Below, piece after piece: positions 43,766 through 52,872 of a stretch of 64,000 nt of DNA. Source of the DNA: JAIBDK01 sp965261915 (GTDB lineage: Bacteria > Pseudomonadota > Gammaproteobacteria > Arenicellales > Poriferihabitantaceae); contig CBDHDW010000013.1 in the NCBI GenBank assembly GCA_965261915.1, positions 372,001 to 436,000 of the forward strand, written 5' to 3'. How positions within the stretch are numbered: position 1 is the first letter of the stretch; the number at the start of each line of letters is the position of its first letter. The translations under genes and the position numbers were made by a program. The notes beneath the pieces are model-generated. The model was not told where the DNA came from. It did no database searches and worked only from the letters and a program-made list of their open reading frames with translations.

Positions 43766-44907
43766 GTGCGCATTACGTATCAGACAAACCATTTGATCCA
43801 CGCTCAGTAGAAAAACTCAGCCCGGAACAGGAAAAATTTTACCTCGCCTCGCAATGGAAGTTGATGTGGTGGAAGCTTAAACGTCACAAGTTGGCAATGG
43901 GTTCGTTCTTTGTACTGGCATTGATTTATTTTGGTGCAGTATTTTGTGAGTTTCTAACGCCGTACAACCTGCATTCGCGCAATACCCAATACATTTATGC
44001 CCCGCCGCAATCGATTCATTTGTTTCACCAAGGTGAATTTGTTGGTCCGTTTGTATACGGTTACAACTCAACATTAAATCTGGAAAATCTGAAGCGCGAA
44101 TTTACACCAGATAAAAACAAGGTAGAAAAACTGCGATTTTTCTGCAGCGGCGATGAATACAGGTTTTGGGGGTTGTTTGCATCAAACAAGCATTTTGTTT
44201 GCCCAGCTGAAAATGGGGAATTCTTTCTGCTAGGTACTGACCGGTTAGGTCGGGACATGTACTCGAGAATATTTTACGGCGCCAGAATTTCTTTAACCAT
44301 TGGACTGGTGGGGATAGCCGTGAGTATTATTCTTGGTATCGTGATAGGAGGGATAGCGGGCTACTATGGCGGTGTTACCGATAACATCATCCAAAGGGTG
44401 ATCGAAATACTGCGGTCATTTCCAGAGTTGCCGCTGTGGATGGCGTTATCCGCAATCTTACCGGTTACCTGGAGTCCACTATTGGTGTTCTTTGGTATAA
44501 CCATTATTCTGGCGCTTTTAGACTGGACGGGATTGGCTCGAGCAGTACGCTCAAAATTGCTGGCACTTCGAGAAGAGGATTATTGTACTGCGGCCCAACT
44601 CATGGGCGCGAAGCCAAAACGTATCATTGGCCGCCATCTGCTGCCGGGTTTTATGAGCCATTTAATCGCATCTGCCTCTTTGTCGATACCCGGAATGATA
44701 TTGGGTGAAACCGCATTGAGTTTTCTTGGATTGGGATTAAGACCACCCATTACCAGTTGGGGCGTGCTTCTCAATGAAGCGCAGAATATAAACGTGGTAG
44801 CGCTTTATCCTTGGTTAATGTTTCCGGTTATCCCGGTCATCATTGTCATCCTGGGATTTAATTTTCTTGGTGATGGTCTGAGAGATGCGGCGGATCCTTA
44901 CAAGTAG
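43762..44907 (+). CDS. Peptide-type ABC transporter permease (DppC-like)
   Basis: A 381-residue inner-membrane protein. The N-terminal domain is extended by about 80 residues that probably lie outside the membrane (FHQGEFVGPFVYGYN). LLGTDRLGRDMYSRIFYGARI and the coupling loop REEDYCTAAQLMGAKPKRII are typical of the DppC side. The C-terminal NFLGDGLRDAADP is the usual family end. It is the last gene of the operon. Confidence 0.92.
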   Translation: MSAHYVSDKPFDPRSVEKLSPEQEKFYLASQWKLMWWKLKRHKLAMGSFFVLALIYFGAVFCEFLTPYNLHSRNTQYIYAPPQSIHLFHQGEFVGPFVYGYNSTLNLENLKREFTPDKNKVEKLRFFCSGDEYRFWGLFASNKHFVCPAENGEFFLLGTDRLGRDMYSRIFYGARISLTIGLVGIAVSIILGIVIGGIAGYYGGVTDNIIQRVIEILRSFPELPLWMALSAILPVTWSPLLVFFGITIILALLDWTGLARAVRSKLLALREEDYCTAAQLMGAKPKRIIGRHLLPGFMSHLIASASLSIPGMILGETALSFLGLGLRPPITSWGVLLNEAQNINVVALYPWLMFPVIPVIIVILGFNFLGDGLRDAADPYK

Positions 44908-44954
44908 CATCGACTAATCCGGTGGAAATTGCTGGCTGCACGGTTTTCGCCGGG

Positions 44955-47603
44955 CTATTTCAATGGGCCAACAATAGCGCTGTTTTGCATTACGGTTTCA
45001 GCGTCATCCTCTAACACCACGGAACCTTTATCCATCACCATTATGCGGTCAAACCCGTCAACCATATCGAGGTCATTGAAAACCCAGATTACGGTTCGTC
45101 CTTGCATAAGCTCGAGCAGTTGATTTTTCATCCTGCAAGCAGATTTTTTATCGAAAAGAGCAGTAGCATCATTGACGACGAGGATCTTTGGATTTTTAAT
45201 TAATGCTCTGGCAATAGTCAGTTTCTGACGCTGAATGTTGGTAAGACGGGCTCCGCCTACACCGACGTTAAACTCCAACCCTATTTTTATAATCTGCTCT
45301 TTGAGTCCTGACTCGGAAATAACGGTATCAAGCAGGGCGACGACTTTCTCCTTTGCATTGGCCTGACCGTATGCGATGCGTCCAAACAAGATGTTATCCT
45401 GGACGGACAGGAATCGTGCGATACGATCCACTTCGAAGAATTCAATGAGTCCGTTATCCGGCCCCAGTGTTTCCTTTATTTGCATATGAGCGGATATTAC
45501 CTTGTCCCGGATTTCTTCTGTTATTAACCCCAATCGATGCCGAGCGACAACCAGCTTGAACGCGATATCGTTTACCAAGACCAAATCAGATTCTTCCACA
45601 TCCTCAGGCTGTGTCTCTTCCGGCAATTTTGACAGCCGACCTAAAACCGGTAGTTGATTTGCGTCAACGAAACTGAATCGTTCGAAAAGAGGGCTTTTAT
45701 CTGCGACGTCAGAGAAAATCTCGGATAGAGTTTTAGCTGTTTCCAGCCCAACTTTTAAGAATATTTTGGTGAGTCCAGTGTCATCCAGTATTTTTTGCAC
45801 AGTTTCATTTTGCCGTAATGTTCTGTACTCGGGATCATTGATGAGCGGGACACCAAAAAACAAATTTTCTGCAAGGCTCAGGTTTATATTGTACTCATCC
45901 TCTTTCAGCAGTTCGACGAGATTTCGATACGCATCCTGCTGTATTACACTGCTGAGTTTCTCACGCGAAGTTTTCAGCCCTTCTGCCAATTCAGGGTTAT
46001 CCGAGCTGTCGATTGAGCTGCGCAGCCCTAATTCATACACGTCGTCTACGAGTTCGGTGTGAGCCAGGTTTTTCTGTAAGTAGTCTTCAAATGCTAACCC
46101 GGTTTGTGCTTCCAGTGTTGTTACATTCAGCCAGTTTGAGGTGACATCGTCTGTGGGATTTCCTGAACTAATCGCATCGGCTATATATTTTTTGCGCTCC
46201 TCCGATGAATCCTGATCTGGGTCTTGATTGGCATCCGGGCGGTTTTTCAACCCATAAATCAGATTCTCTCTTACGGTTCCGGTAAAAACGTAGGATTGGG
46301 AATCGACGTAGGAAATTCCCCTGCCGAGTACGGCTTCTGATAATTCCGATATATTTTCAGAGCCGATGCGAATTTGGCCATTGTCTGGATGCAGCAAACG
46401 AACAACTAGCTGCATCAGATCATTTCGGCCGCTACCGCGTTGTCCTATCACGCCTGTATGACGATGAGAGTTTAGGGTAAAGGTTGCGCCATCAACAGAG
46501 TTGACATAATCGTCTTCGCTATACGTAACGCCCGATACAGCGATATTCTGACTTGTAAAATCGACTTCAACATCTTGATCTTCCTGTAATTTACTGCTTA
46601 ACATATCTTTGAGATCAAACTGTTCTATGATTTGTCTGTACTTGACGCGGATATCTTCGGTAATTTGATAAAACTTGAGAAGTTCTCGCCAGGGCGTTGC
46701 GAGGTCCTTGTAGGCTGCAAGTACCGCAACCAATGCGCCCAGCGTCAGTTCACCTTTAATGACGAAATAACCGCCAACAGAATAAAAGAAAAACGGTGTA
46801 AGCTGGCCGAGGAAGTTGTTGAGAAACTTGATAAAGAACTTTTTCTTGTAGATCTGGAACCGAATATTAAAAATACCGCTCAACTTGGTGGCAACGTGGG
46901 CTTTTTCATAGTGGCTTGTATCGTTGATATGAATATCAGAAATACCCGATATTGATTCTCCAACCCGGTCAGAAAGACTGCGTACAGCTTCAACTCGTTG
47001 CTTTACAAGCTCGTTTACGCGTTTTTGTAATTTAGGAATGATGTAGAGTTGCGGGGGATAAAGCATGATTGCTGCAAGACCCAGCACAACGTCCTGATTA
47101 AAAATAAAAAACAGGTAAGTTAGCAACAAGCCGCCCTGAAAAGCCGGGAGTGCAAATGCATCGCCAATAAAACCGCCGAGAGGCTCTGTTTCAGCGGTTA
47201 CCATTGGCAGGATTTCTCCCTGGGAAACCTGCTTAAAACGCTTGCTGGGGAAACGAAGAATGCGCGAGAATAGGTCGAACCTGATTCGTCTTAGCATACG
47301 TTCGCCCACCACACCGCGGTAGACATTTGTTACATACTTTAAAATACCTGAAAGCAGTATTAAAGCCAGAAACAGAAAGCTCAGTATCAGTAAATAATCA
47401 ATTTGATCTGTTTCGAACCCAAAAATATCGTCTGGAATGCCTTGTCCGCCTATCGCGCTGTTGATGATTATTTTGGGTATTTCGAGTGACGCATACACAA
47501 TCGGCATGGTTAATAACGTCAAAACCAGCAGAAAGATTTGATCTTTTCTGGTGTGCTGGAGAATGTACCGGTAAATTGACGGTTCTATCTTGTTATCATT
47601 CAA
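44955..47603 (-). CDS. ABC exporter-like protein with degenerate, expanded nucleotide-binding domain
   Basis: An 882-residue protein. Residues 20-330 form a normal type-IV exporter membrane domain. The nucleotide-binding part (about 345-880) is strange. Walker A is GQRGSGRND at 387-395, with Arg393 for Lys and Asn for Ser/Thr. Walker B is ILVVNDAT at 807-814, with Asn-Asp in place of Asp-Glu. The signature is LTNIQRQ (787-793), not LSGGQ, and the H-loop histidine is Asn843. Some 330 residues separate the first Q-loop (near 436) from the signature. Motifs that normally follow a Q-loop occur three times: VRENLIYG, LAENLFFG and VQDNILFG. It probably cannot hydrolyse ATP normally. It is divergent from two glycosyltransferases. 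Confidence 0.75.
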   Translation of the reverse strand: MNDNKIEPSIYRYILQHTRKDQIFLLVLTLLTMPIVYASLEIPKIIINSAIGGQGIPDDIFGFETDQIDYLLILSFLFLALILLSGILKYVTNVYRGVVGERMLRRIRFDLFSRILRFPSKRFKQVSQGEILPMVTAETEPLGGFIGDAFALPAFQGGLLLTYLFFIFNQDVVLGLAAIMLYPPQLYIIPKLQKRVNELVKQRVEAVRSLSDRVGESISGISDIHINDTSHYEKAHVATKLSGIFNIRFQIYKKKFFIKFLNNFLGQLTPFFFYSVGGYFVIKGELTLGALVAVLAAYKDLATPWRELLKFYQITEDIRVKYRQIIEQFDLKDMLSSKLQEDQDVEVDFTSQNIAVSGVTYSEDDYVNSVDGATFTLNSHRHTGVIGQRGSGRNDLMQLVVRLLHPDNGQIRIGSENISELSEAVLGRGISYVDSQSYVFTGTVRENLIYGLKNRPDANQDPDQDSSEERKKYIADAISSGNPTDDVTSNWLNVTTLEAQTGLAFEDYLQKNLAHTELVDDVYELGLRSSIDSSDNPELAEGLKTSREKLSSVIQQDAYRNLVELLKEDEYNINLSLAENLFFGVPLINDPEYRTLRQNETVQKILDDTGLTKIFLKVGLETAKTLSEIFSDVADKSPLFERFSFVDANQLPVLGRLSKLPEETQPEDVEESDLVLVNDIAFKLVVARHRLGLITEEIRDKVISAHMQIKETLGPDNGLIEFFEVDRIARFLSVQDNILFGRIAYGQANAKEKVVALLDTVISESGLKEQIIKIGLEFNVGVGGARLTNIQRQKLTIARALIKNPKILVVNDATALFDKKSACRMKNQLLELMQGRTVIWVFNDLDMVDGFDRIMVMDKGSVVLEDDAETVMQNSAIVGPLK

Positions 47604-47674
47604 GACTAAATATTTATTGTGCTAAGGGTTTGAAGATTGATATTGGCATCTGCATCCATGATACCCAAACTTAA

Positions 47675-48889
47675 ATGAAAAAGGTCGCTTGTATTCTTAA
47701 GGGTTACCCACGACTTTCTGAAACGTTTATCGCTCAGGAAATTCTGGCGCTTGAACGTTCCGGTGTCGATATCGTAATTTACTCGCTTAGATATCCTACT
47801 GACAAGGACATTCACCCCATTCATCGCCAAATAAAGGCAAAAGTTCATTATCTTCCAGAATATTTGTATCGACACCCGATACGGGTAACAGCCGCAATCG
47901 TTTATTGCCTTTTTTACAAAAACCTATGCAAAGCAGTTAAACCCTTCTGGAAGGACTTAATGCGGGATTTCACCTTTAATAGGATTCGAAGAATGGGCCA
48001 GGCTCTCGTATTCGCGCGAGAAATCGATGCTGACCGGGAATGGATTTATGCTCATTTTTTACATACACCGGCTTCAGTCGCACGCTACGGCGCAACCTTG
48101 ATGGATTTGCCGTGGAGCTGTTCGGCCCATGCAAAAGATATCTGGACCAGTCCTCAATGGGAATTAAAGGAAAAAATGGATGACCTCGTATGGCTGGTAA
48201 CTTGTACAAAAAGTAATACTGACTATCTCAAAGGGCTTGCCGAAAACCCTGACAAGGTCAATTTGTTATACCACGGACTCGACCTGAATCGATTCGAGGC
48301 GGGAAATCAAAATGTATCGACCACAGACTTATCTGAAAATCCTGAGCTATCGATATTGTCCGTGGGGAGGGCAGTTAATAAGAAGGGCTATGATATCTTA
48401 TTGAATGCGCTTTCAAAGTTACCGGACGAATTGCGCTGGAGGTTTATTCATATTGGTGGAGGCGGTTTAATGGACGCATTACGGTCGCAAGCCATCGAAC
48501 TTGGGATTGACAACCGGATATCCTGGTTGGGTGCAAAAAATGCTGTTGAGGTGCTTGAAGCCTATAGAAGTGCTGATTTGTTCGTGTTGCCATCACGAAT
48601 TGACAAAAATGGCGACCGAGATGGATTGCCCAATGTATTGATGGAGGCAATGAGTCAGGGTTTGCCTTGCATTAGTACGCGAATATCAGGGATTCCGGAA
48701 ATTATCGATAATCAAAATAATGGATTGTTGGTGGACCCGGAAGATGAAATTACACTTTGTGACGCCATAGTCACGTTGGCGGCCGATCCTGACTTTCGAA
48801 TACGTCTGGGTGAAGCAGGGAAGGCAACCGTAATTAAAAATTTTTCAATGAGCCGCAATATCCAACAGTTGCTGGAAAAATTTTCCTGA
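47675..48889 (+). CDS. Glycosyltransferase family 4 protein (WcaL-like)
   Basis: A 404-residue GT-B enzyme of family GT4, resembling the exopolysaccharide transferase WcaL. MKKVACILKGYPRLSETFI opens the acceptor domain. SVGRAVNKKGYDILLNAL and the donor-domain stretch LPSRIDKNGDRDGLPNVLMEAM with two acidic positions are characteristic. It probably adds a sugar to a lipid-linked or surface glycan. The stop is immediately followed by the start of the next transferase, so the pair is cotranscribed. Confidence 0.9.
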   Translation: MKKVACILKGYPRLSETFIAQEILALERSGVDIVIYSLRYPTDKDIHPIHRQIKAKVHYLPEYLYRHPIRVTAAIVYCLFYKNLCKAVKPFWKDLMRDFTFNRIRRMGQALVFAREIDADREWIYAHFLHTPASVARYGATLMDLPWSCSAHAKDIWTSPQWELKEKMDDLVWLVTCTKSNTDYLKGLAENPDKVNLLYHGLDLNRFEAGNQNVSTTDLSENPELSILSVGRAVNKKGYDILLNALSKLPDELRWRFIHIGGGGLMDALRSQAIELGIDNRISWLGAKNAVEVLEAYRSADLFVLPSRIDKNGDRDGLPNVLMEAMSQGLPCISTRISGIPEIIDNQNNGLLVDPEDEITLCDAIVTLAADPDFRIRLGEAGKATVIKNFSMSRNIQQLLEKFS

Positions 48890-50017
48890 ATGAAAATCGG
48901 CTTCTACGCTCCGCTGAAAAGTCCCAATCATTCTGTTCCTTCGGGTGATCGGAAAATGGCAAGACTGCTGATAGAAGCATTTGAGCCGATGGGTCACGAT
49001 GTTGAATTGATTTCTGAATTTAGAAGTTATGATGGAAGCGGAAAAGCTGATTTGCAACGACAACTGCGCCGTACCGCAGAGCAGGAGGTATCAGTTTTAC
49101 AGCAGAAATACAGCCAAGAGAGATCGTTGGACTGTATTTTTGTATATCACATCTACCACAAGGCTCCCGACTGGATCGGTATCACGCTGGCTCAATCGCT
49201 GGATATTCCCTATATCGTCGCAGAAGCCTCTTATGCGCCGAAACAGGCAGACGGGGAATGGAAAATGGGTCATGCCCAATCCGCGTACTGTATTCGAAAT
49301 GCGGCGGCTGTTTTGAGTTTTAATCCTGCTGATATGCCGTGCGTGGACGGATTGCTTTCGGATGGTCAGATCCATCAGTTTGTTCCACCTTTCCTCAGTG
49401 ACAGTAAGCATTGTCAGTTGTCCAAAGCAGAATCCAGATGCAGAATAGCTCGAGAATTTAAAATCAGTGAGAAATGCGTCTGGTTAATCTGCGTGGCAAT
49501 GATGCGACCCGGAGACAAGTTGAGTTCTTACGAAGCATTAAGCCGAATCATTTCGAATCTGGACCATAAAAACTGGAATTTGATCATTATTGGTGACGGC
49601 GAATATCGGGAAAAAATTGAGCTGCTGTTTGGTGATTGTGACCTGGTAAGATTTGTCGGTGAACTGTCTGCGGTGCAGGTATCCAGTATTTTGAGAGCGG
49701 GCGATGCTTACGTATGGCCGGGAATTAATGAAGCGTTTGGATTTTCTTTGCTGGAAGCGGTAATGCATGGCTTGCCCGCGATATCATTTGACTACGGCGG
49801 GATATCGACGATCATATCTAACGACTACAATGGCAATTTAGTTAAGCGGGGGGATGATGCCGCGTTTAATCAGTTGTTGAAAGAACTGGTTATTTCGAAG
49901 GAGAAAAGGATGCAATTTTCCCGCAACGCGAGGGAAAAATTTCTCAGGGAACACACACTTTCTGCAGTGAGTAAAACATTGGCTGAATTTCTCGAAAACG
50001 CAATGCGCTGTTACTGA
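48890..50017 (+). CDS. Glycosyltransferase family 4 protein
   Basis: A 375-residue GT-B enzyme. MKIGFYAPLKSPNHSVPSGDRKMARLL opens the protein (cited in part); the donor side has GDGEYREKI, WPGINEAFGFSLLEAVMHGLPAIS and a nucleotide-sugar glutamate in EAFGF. The start directly abuts the previous stop. Its end overlaps the convergent HD-domain gene by seven bases. The sugar and acceptor are unknown. Confidence 0.88.
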   Translation: MKIGFYAPLKSPNHSVPSGDRKMARLLIEAFEPMGHDVELISEFRSYDGSGKADLQRQLRRTAEQEVSVLQQKYSQERSLDCIFVYHIYHKAPDWIGITLAQSLDIPYIVAEASYAPKQADGEWKMGHAQSAYCIRNAAAVLSFNPADMPCVDGLLSDGQIHQFVPPFLSDSKHCQLSKAESRCRIAREFKISEKCVWLICVAMMRPGDKLSSYEALSRIISNLDHKNWNLIIIGDGEYREKIELLFGDCDLVRFVGELSAVQVSSILRAGDAYVWPGINEAFGFSLLEAVMHGLPAISFDYGGISTIISNDYNGNLVKRGDDAAFNQLLKELVISKEKRMQFSRNAREKFLREHTLSAVSKTLAEFLENAMRCY

Positions 50018-50670
50018 TTCTTTGCCAGTCTTTTTCTTTGCCAGTCTTTAACCAGTTCCAGATGTTTTCGAATATTACGCTGAGCTGCAGCTTCGTATTT
50101 TTCAAGATAATGTTCAGAGAAGTAGACCGTTTCTCTTTCCGCCAACATTTTTACAAACCCGGTTTTATGCATCGGTCCCGGCGGGCTTTCCTTACCGGTA
50201 AGTTCTAACTGGATATTCTGACCGTCTGCTATATATAGTTCCCAGGGTAGACAAAAACTACCCAGATCAATGTCAGACAATAATTTTCCATCAGCACTCG
50301 CGGGTGGGGAGGTTTGGCAGGTGTCCATAATTAATTCTGCAATCGAATTTCGTGATGCGGACGACAGCAAGGTGGCCGATTTTTCGAGAAACCATTGTTT
50401 GCTTTTCGCTTCGTTGTCAACAGCGCCAACAGTGTAAATACAATCGTGGAACCAGATGGCAAGTTCAATGGCATCAGGATTCTCTGCGTGGATTTTACAC
50501 TTGTCGAAACTCGTCAGGCAGGCATCAATATGCTTTAGATTATGATATGTACGCCATTTCTGGGAATAGAGTGCTTCTAATTCTTGAAATATTTTTTCTG
50601 ATACTGAGGGAGCATCCGAAGAAGAATTTCTGTCCCACAAGTCACAGAAACGATTTTGTTGCGTGTTCAA
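50011..50670 (-). CDS. HD-superfamily metal-dependent phosphohydrolase (COG4339 type)
   Basis: A 219-residue cytosolic protein with the HD metal site: YHNLKHI, AIWFHDCIY (His-Asp pair) and SDIDLGSF (distal Asp). The family is predicted to cleave phosphoesters or nucleotides, but its natural substrate is not established. It is followed upstream by the cNMP-binding protein gene only six bases away, so the two are cotranscribed. A nucleotide-signalling role is possible. Confidence 0.85.
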   Translation of the reverse strand: MNTQQNRFCDLWDRNSSSDAPSVSEKIFQELEALYSQKWRTYHNLKHIDACLTSFDKCKIHAENPDAIELAIWFHDCIYTVGAVDNEAKSKQWFLEKSATLLSSASRNSIAELIMDTCQTSPPASADGKLLSDIDLGSFCLPWELYIADGQNIQLELTGKESPPGPMHKTGFVKMLAERETVYFSEHYLEKYEAAAQRNIRKHLELVKDWQRKRLAKNQ

Positions 50671-50676
50671 ATGAGC

Positions 50677-51138
50677 TTAGGTCCTAATTCCTTGTTCCTT
50701 TAGTGCAATTGCCTGTTGATGTGTTCGGCTTAGTTTTTCGGTAAGCTCCCGCATGACATGCAAAGACATGCTGGGATTTTCTGAGAGTAAATCCATAAAC
50801 GTGTCTGATTCAATTTTCAAAACCATACTGGTTCCGGCGGATCGGATGGAAGCAGATCGTGGTTGGTTCGAAATTACCCCCATCTCCCCAATCAGCATAT
50901 TTTTTCCGAGCCGCACCATAACTTCCTGAGTGTTGTCGTCGTGATCGAGCATAACTTCAACCGTACCGTCCAGTACAAGATAGACTGAATCGGATGGTTC
51001 ATTGATATAAAACAAGTAGTCGCCTTCGTTTAATGTCAGCTGTTCACTGGTAAAGGCAATGAGTTTTAGCCTCGAATTATCCAGTTTCGAGAACAATGGT
51101 ACGCGAGACAGCTGCCTGGCTTCGTCGTTAATGTCCAA
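50677..51138 (-). CDS. Cyclic nucleotide-binding domain protein
   Basis: A 153-residue single cNMP-binding domain of the Crp/PKA-regulatory type without a DNA-binding helix-turn-helix. The phosphate cassette is GEMGVISNQPRSASI, with the conserved Glu and Arg, so binding of a cyclic nucleotide is plausible. A C-terminal helix (about 120-150) replaces the usual HTH. It probably senses ligand and acts on a partner protein. Immediate partner candidates are the HD phosphohydrolase and the degenerate ABC protein nearby. Confidence 0.87.
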   Translation of the reverse strand: MDINDEARQLSRVPLFSKLDNSRLKLIAFTSEQLTLNEGDYLFYINEPSDSVYLVLDGTVEVMLDHDDNTQEVMVRLGKNMLIGEMGVISNQPRSASIRSAGTSMVLKIESDTFMDLLSENPSMSLHVMRELTEKLSRTHQQAIALKEQGIRT

Positions 51139-51213
51139 AATTATGCGATCTTTTAAATGAAAGTCAGTTAAATCTTATCAGATTTATATTGATTGCACAT
51201 CGAATCTTTTTGG

Positions 51214-51400
51214 AGTTATTGTCAAAAGTGGTGTTTTCAGCATCTGAATCAAGCGGCGATCGGGTCAACGTCTTTGACCTCGATTCCATCGCTAAATTCT
51301 ATTCCTGTGATCACCTTCGCGAGGCAGTCAAACCCGCGCAGGCGACGCCAGTTTCCCTCGGCACACATACCCAGCTTGAACATCGCGCTCATTCACACCA
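51214..51400 (-). mobile_element. IS256-family transposase C-terminal remnant A
   Basis: On the minus strand the sequence reads FKLGMCAEGNWRRLRGFD and LAKVITGIEFSDGIE and ends at a stop near 51250, followed by the element's outer end. This is the C-terminus of an IS256 (mutator) transposase. A second copy of the same stretch is at 52326-52505. The bases from 51400 to 51560 carry no recognisable gene. Confidence 0.7.
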
Positions 51401-51569
51401 ATAATGACCAGAGCGCACAGCTTGTCCTGCTCGGACCTCAGTCCGCTACAAACTGATTCCACAGGTTTTTGCACAATCCAATCCCGGCAGTCTAAACCGC
51501 AAACGACCATTGCCCATGCTGGCTAAAGCCGTGGGTTTTACTGATCCCCTATCGGGGGGAACTATAAAC

Positions 51570-51860
51570 TCACCCCGCCGCCGCCCCACGTGGCTGTATC
51601 TGGTCAATGTCGTTGCTTATTTCCTGCCGCGCCTTACGAAGCTCATAACTCTTTTGCAGGTTCATCCAGAATGAGGCTGAATTGCCAAACCACCTGCCAA
51701 GCCGCAAGGCGGTATCAGCCGTGATATTACGGCGGCCACGCATCACTTCCGACATGCGATTTTCAGGCACTTTAAGCTGACGGGCAAGTTCGGCACCGCT
51801 GATGCCTATTTCGGCCAGTTCGTCTTTCAGGATTTCGCCAGGATGTATTGGTGTTCTCAT
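51570..51860 (-). CDS. higA: HigA-type antitoxin
   Basis: A 96-residue XRE-family DNA-binding antitoxin. MRTPIHPGEILKDELAEIGISG is the hallmark HigA start, followed by the helix-turn-helix ELARQLKVPENRMSEVMRG and RLGRWFGNSASFWMNLQ. It lies 17 bases after the toxin gene. In HigBA systems the antitoxin binds the toxin and represses the shared promoter. The pair is boxed in by IS remnants, which suggests it arrived with mobile DNA. Confidence 0.93.
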   Translation of the reverse strand: MRTPIHPGEILKDELAEIGISGAELARQLKVPENRMSEVMRGRRNITADTALRLGRWFGNSASFWMNLQKSYELRKARQEISNDIDQIQPRGAAAG

Positions 51861-51877
51861 ATCAGGTTTTCCTCATG

Positions 51878-52156
51878 TTAGTGGTAATCAACGATTTCTA
51901 CGTTTTCAGGGCCATCATCGGGCCATTCAAAACAGATACGCCATTGCTGATTAATGCGTATGCTGAATTGCCCGCCCCGGTTCCCAGACAATGCCTCAAA
52001 CCGATTACTCGGCAAGGCTGCTAAATCAGCGGTTGATTCCGCCGCATCCAGAATTTCCAGACGCTTTTCAGCCTGTCGGCAGAACCCCTGAAAAGCCCTT
52101 ACAAATCCGTCATCGGCAAAAGCTTTGGTTTTCTTGTCTCGACAGCTTTTAATCAT
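51878..52156 (-). CDS. higB: HigB-type toxin (RelE fold mRNA interferase)
   Basis: A 92-residue RelE-superfamily toxin. LPSNRFEALSGNRGGQFSIRINQQWRICFEW (cited in part) is the core, with arginines and the final VEIVDYH typical of HigB. Members cut mRNA on the ribosome. It precedes the antitoxin, the normal HigBA order. A promoter sits so close to the start that the transcript may be leaderless. Confidence 0.92.
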   Translation of the reverse strand: MIKSCRDKKTKAFADDGFVRAFQGFCRQAEKRLEILDAAESTADLAALPSNRFEALSGNRGGQFSIRINQQWRICFEWPDDGPENVEIVDYH

Positions 52157-52162
52157 GTCGCC

Positions 52163-52190
52163 AATATATCAAAAATATGCAATACGTCAA
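52163..52190 (-). promoter_or_regulatory. higBA promoter
   Basis: Minus-strand TTGACG (52190-52185) and TATATT (52168-52163) with a 16-base spacer. The -10 box ends only six bases from the higB ATG, so transcription should begin at or next to the start codon. Confidence 0.6.
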
Positions 52191-52203
52191 GCATACAATG
52201 GAA

Positions 52204-52325
52204 CCCAAATCCCCAGATAGGTAGCGTCAACGCTTCAATGGCCTGTGAATCCCTCTTTCAGGTCTTATGGTTGACCATTACAGCAGATTACAAATGTAAG
52301 CACCCGAGTTTATTTCCTCTGAACT
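52204..52325. mobile_element. IS1380 left-end remnant with internal deletion
   Basis: Starts with the IS1380 end CCCAAATCCCCAGATAG and follows the left flank of the intact element for about 90 bases. It then jumps to the stretch matching 36626-36661 inside the transposase gene. It stops where IS256 sequence begins. Confidence 0.8.
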
Positions 52326-52505
52326 ATTTTGGAGTTATCGTCAAAAGTGGTGTTCAGCATCTCAATCAAGCGGCGATCGGGTCAACGTCTTTGACCTCGA
52401 TTCCATCGCTAAATTCTATTCCTGTAATCACCTTCGCGAGGCAGTCAAACCCGCGCAGGCGATGCCAGTTTCCTTCGGCACACATGCCCAGCTTGAACAT
52501 CATAT
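52326..52505 (-). mobile_element. IS256-family transposase C-terminal remnant B
   Basis: Nearly identical to remnant A at 51214-51400: FKLGMCAEGNW, LRGFDCLAKVITGIEFSDG, stop, and the same outer end. It is joined to IS1380 DNA on the left and IS5 DNA on the right. Confidence 0.75.
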
Positions 52506-52509
52506 GAAG

Positions 52510-52768
52510 CATGCCATCGCGCGACAGGCAACCCTTTGAGCGTTTGCTGGCATAAAGATGGCTGAACCTGGTTTCTATGAAGTTTCGAATCGATAATTTC
52601 ATGCACATCATCGAGTTTGGACAATGATTTATGCTCAACTAAAAGGGCATCTGCGAACGAGTATTGGACGGTTTGTTTCCAAGACATTTAACGGTATCCT
52701 CAAGGTTTATTTAAAGAACCTGTTTTACCATTTTAGTCGTGCCCTGGGTGGGTTTATGCAAAGGTCTC
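52510..52768 (-). mobile_element. IS5 right-end remnant
   Basis: Carries the IS5 end TTATGCAAAGGTCTC at 52754-52768 and the first 30 or so codons of the transposase (MSWKQTVQYSFADALL, HKSLSKLDDVHEIID). It then falls out of frame into IS256 sequence. Confidence 0.82.
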
Positions 52769-52872
52769 TTATTATGTGAATTCAAGCATTGACTTCGATC
52801 GAGCATCGAGTAAAATTTAAGCCCAAATACTTGGTGAACAGAAATACCAAAAAAGTGATAGGATCGGAAATT

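Noticed and set aside
51540..51560. CCCC/GGGG hairpin after higA as a terminator
   Set aside because: The stem is only four pairs and no U-run follows.
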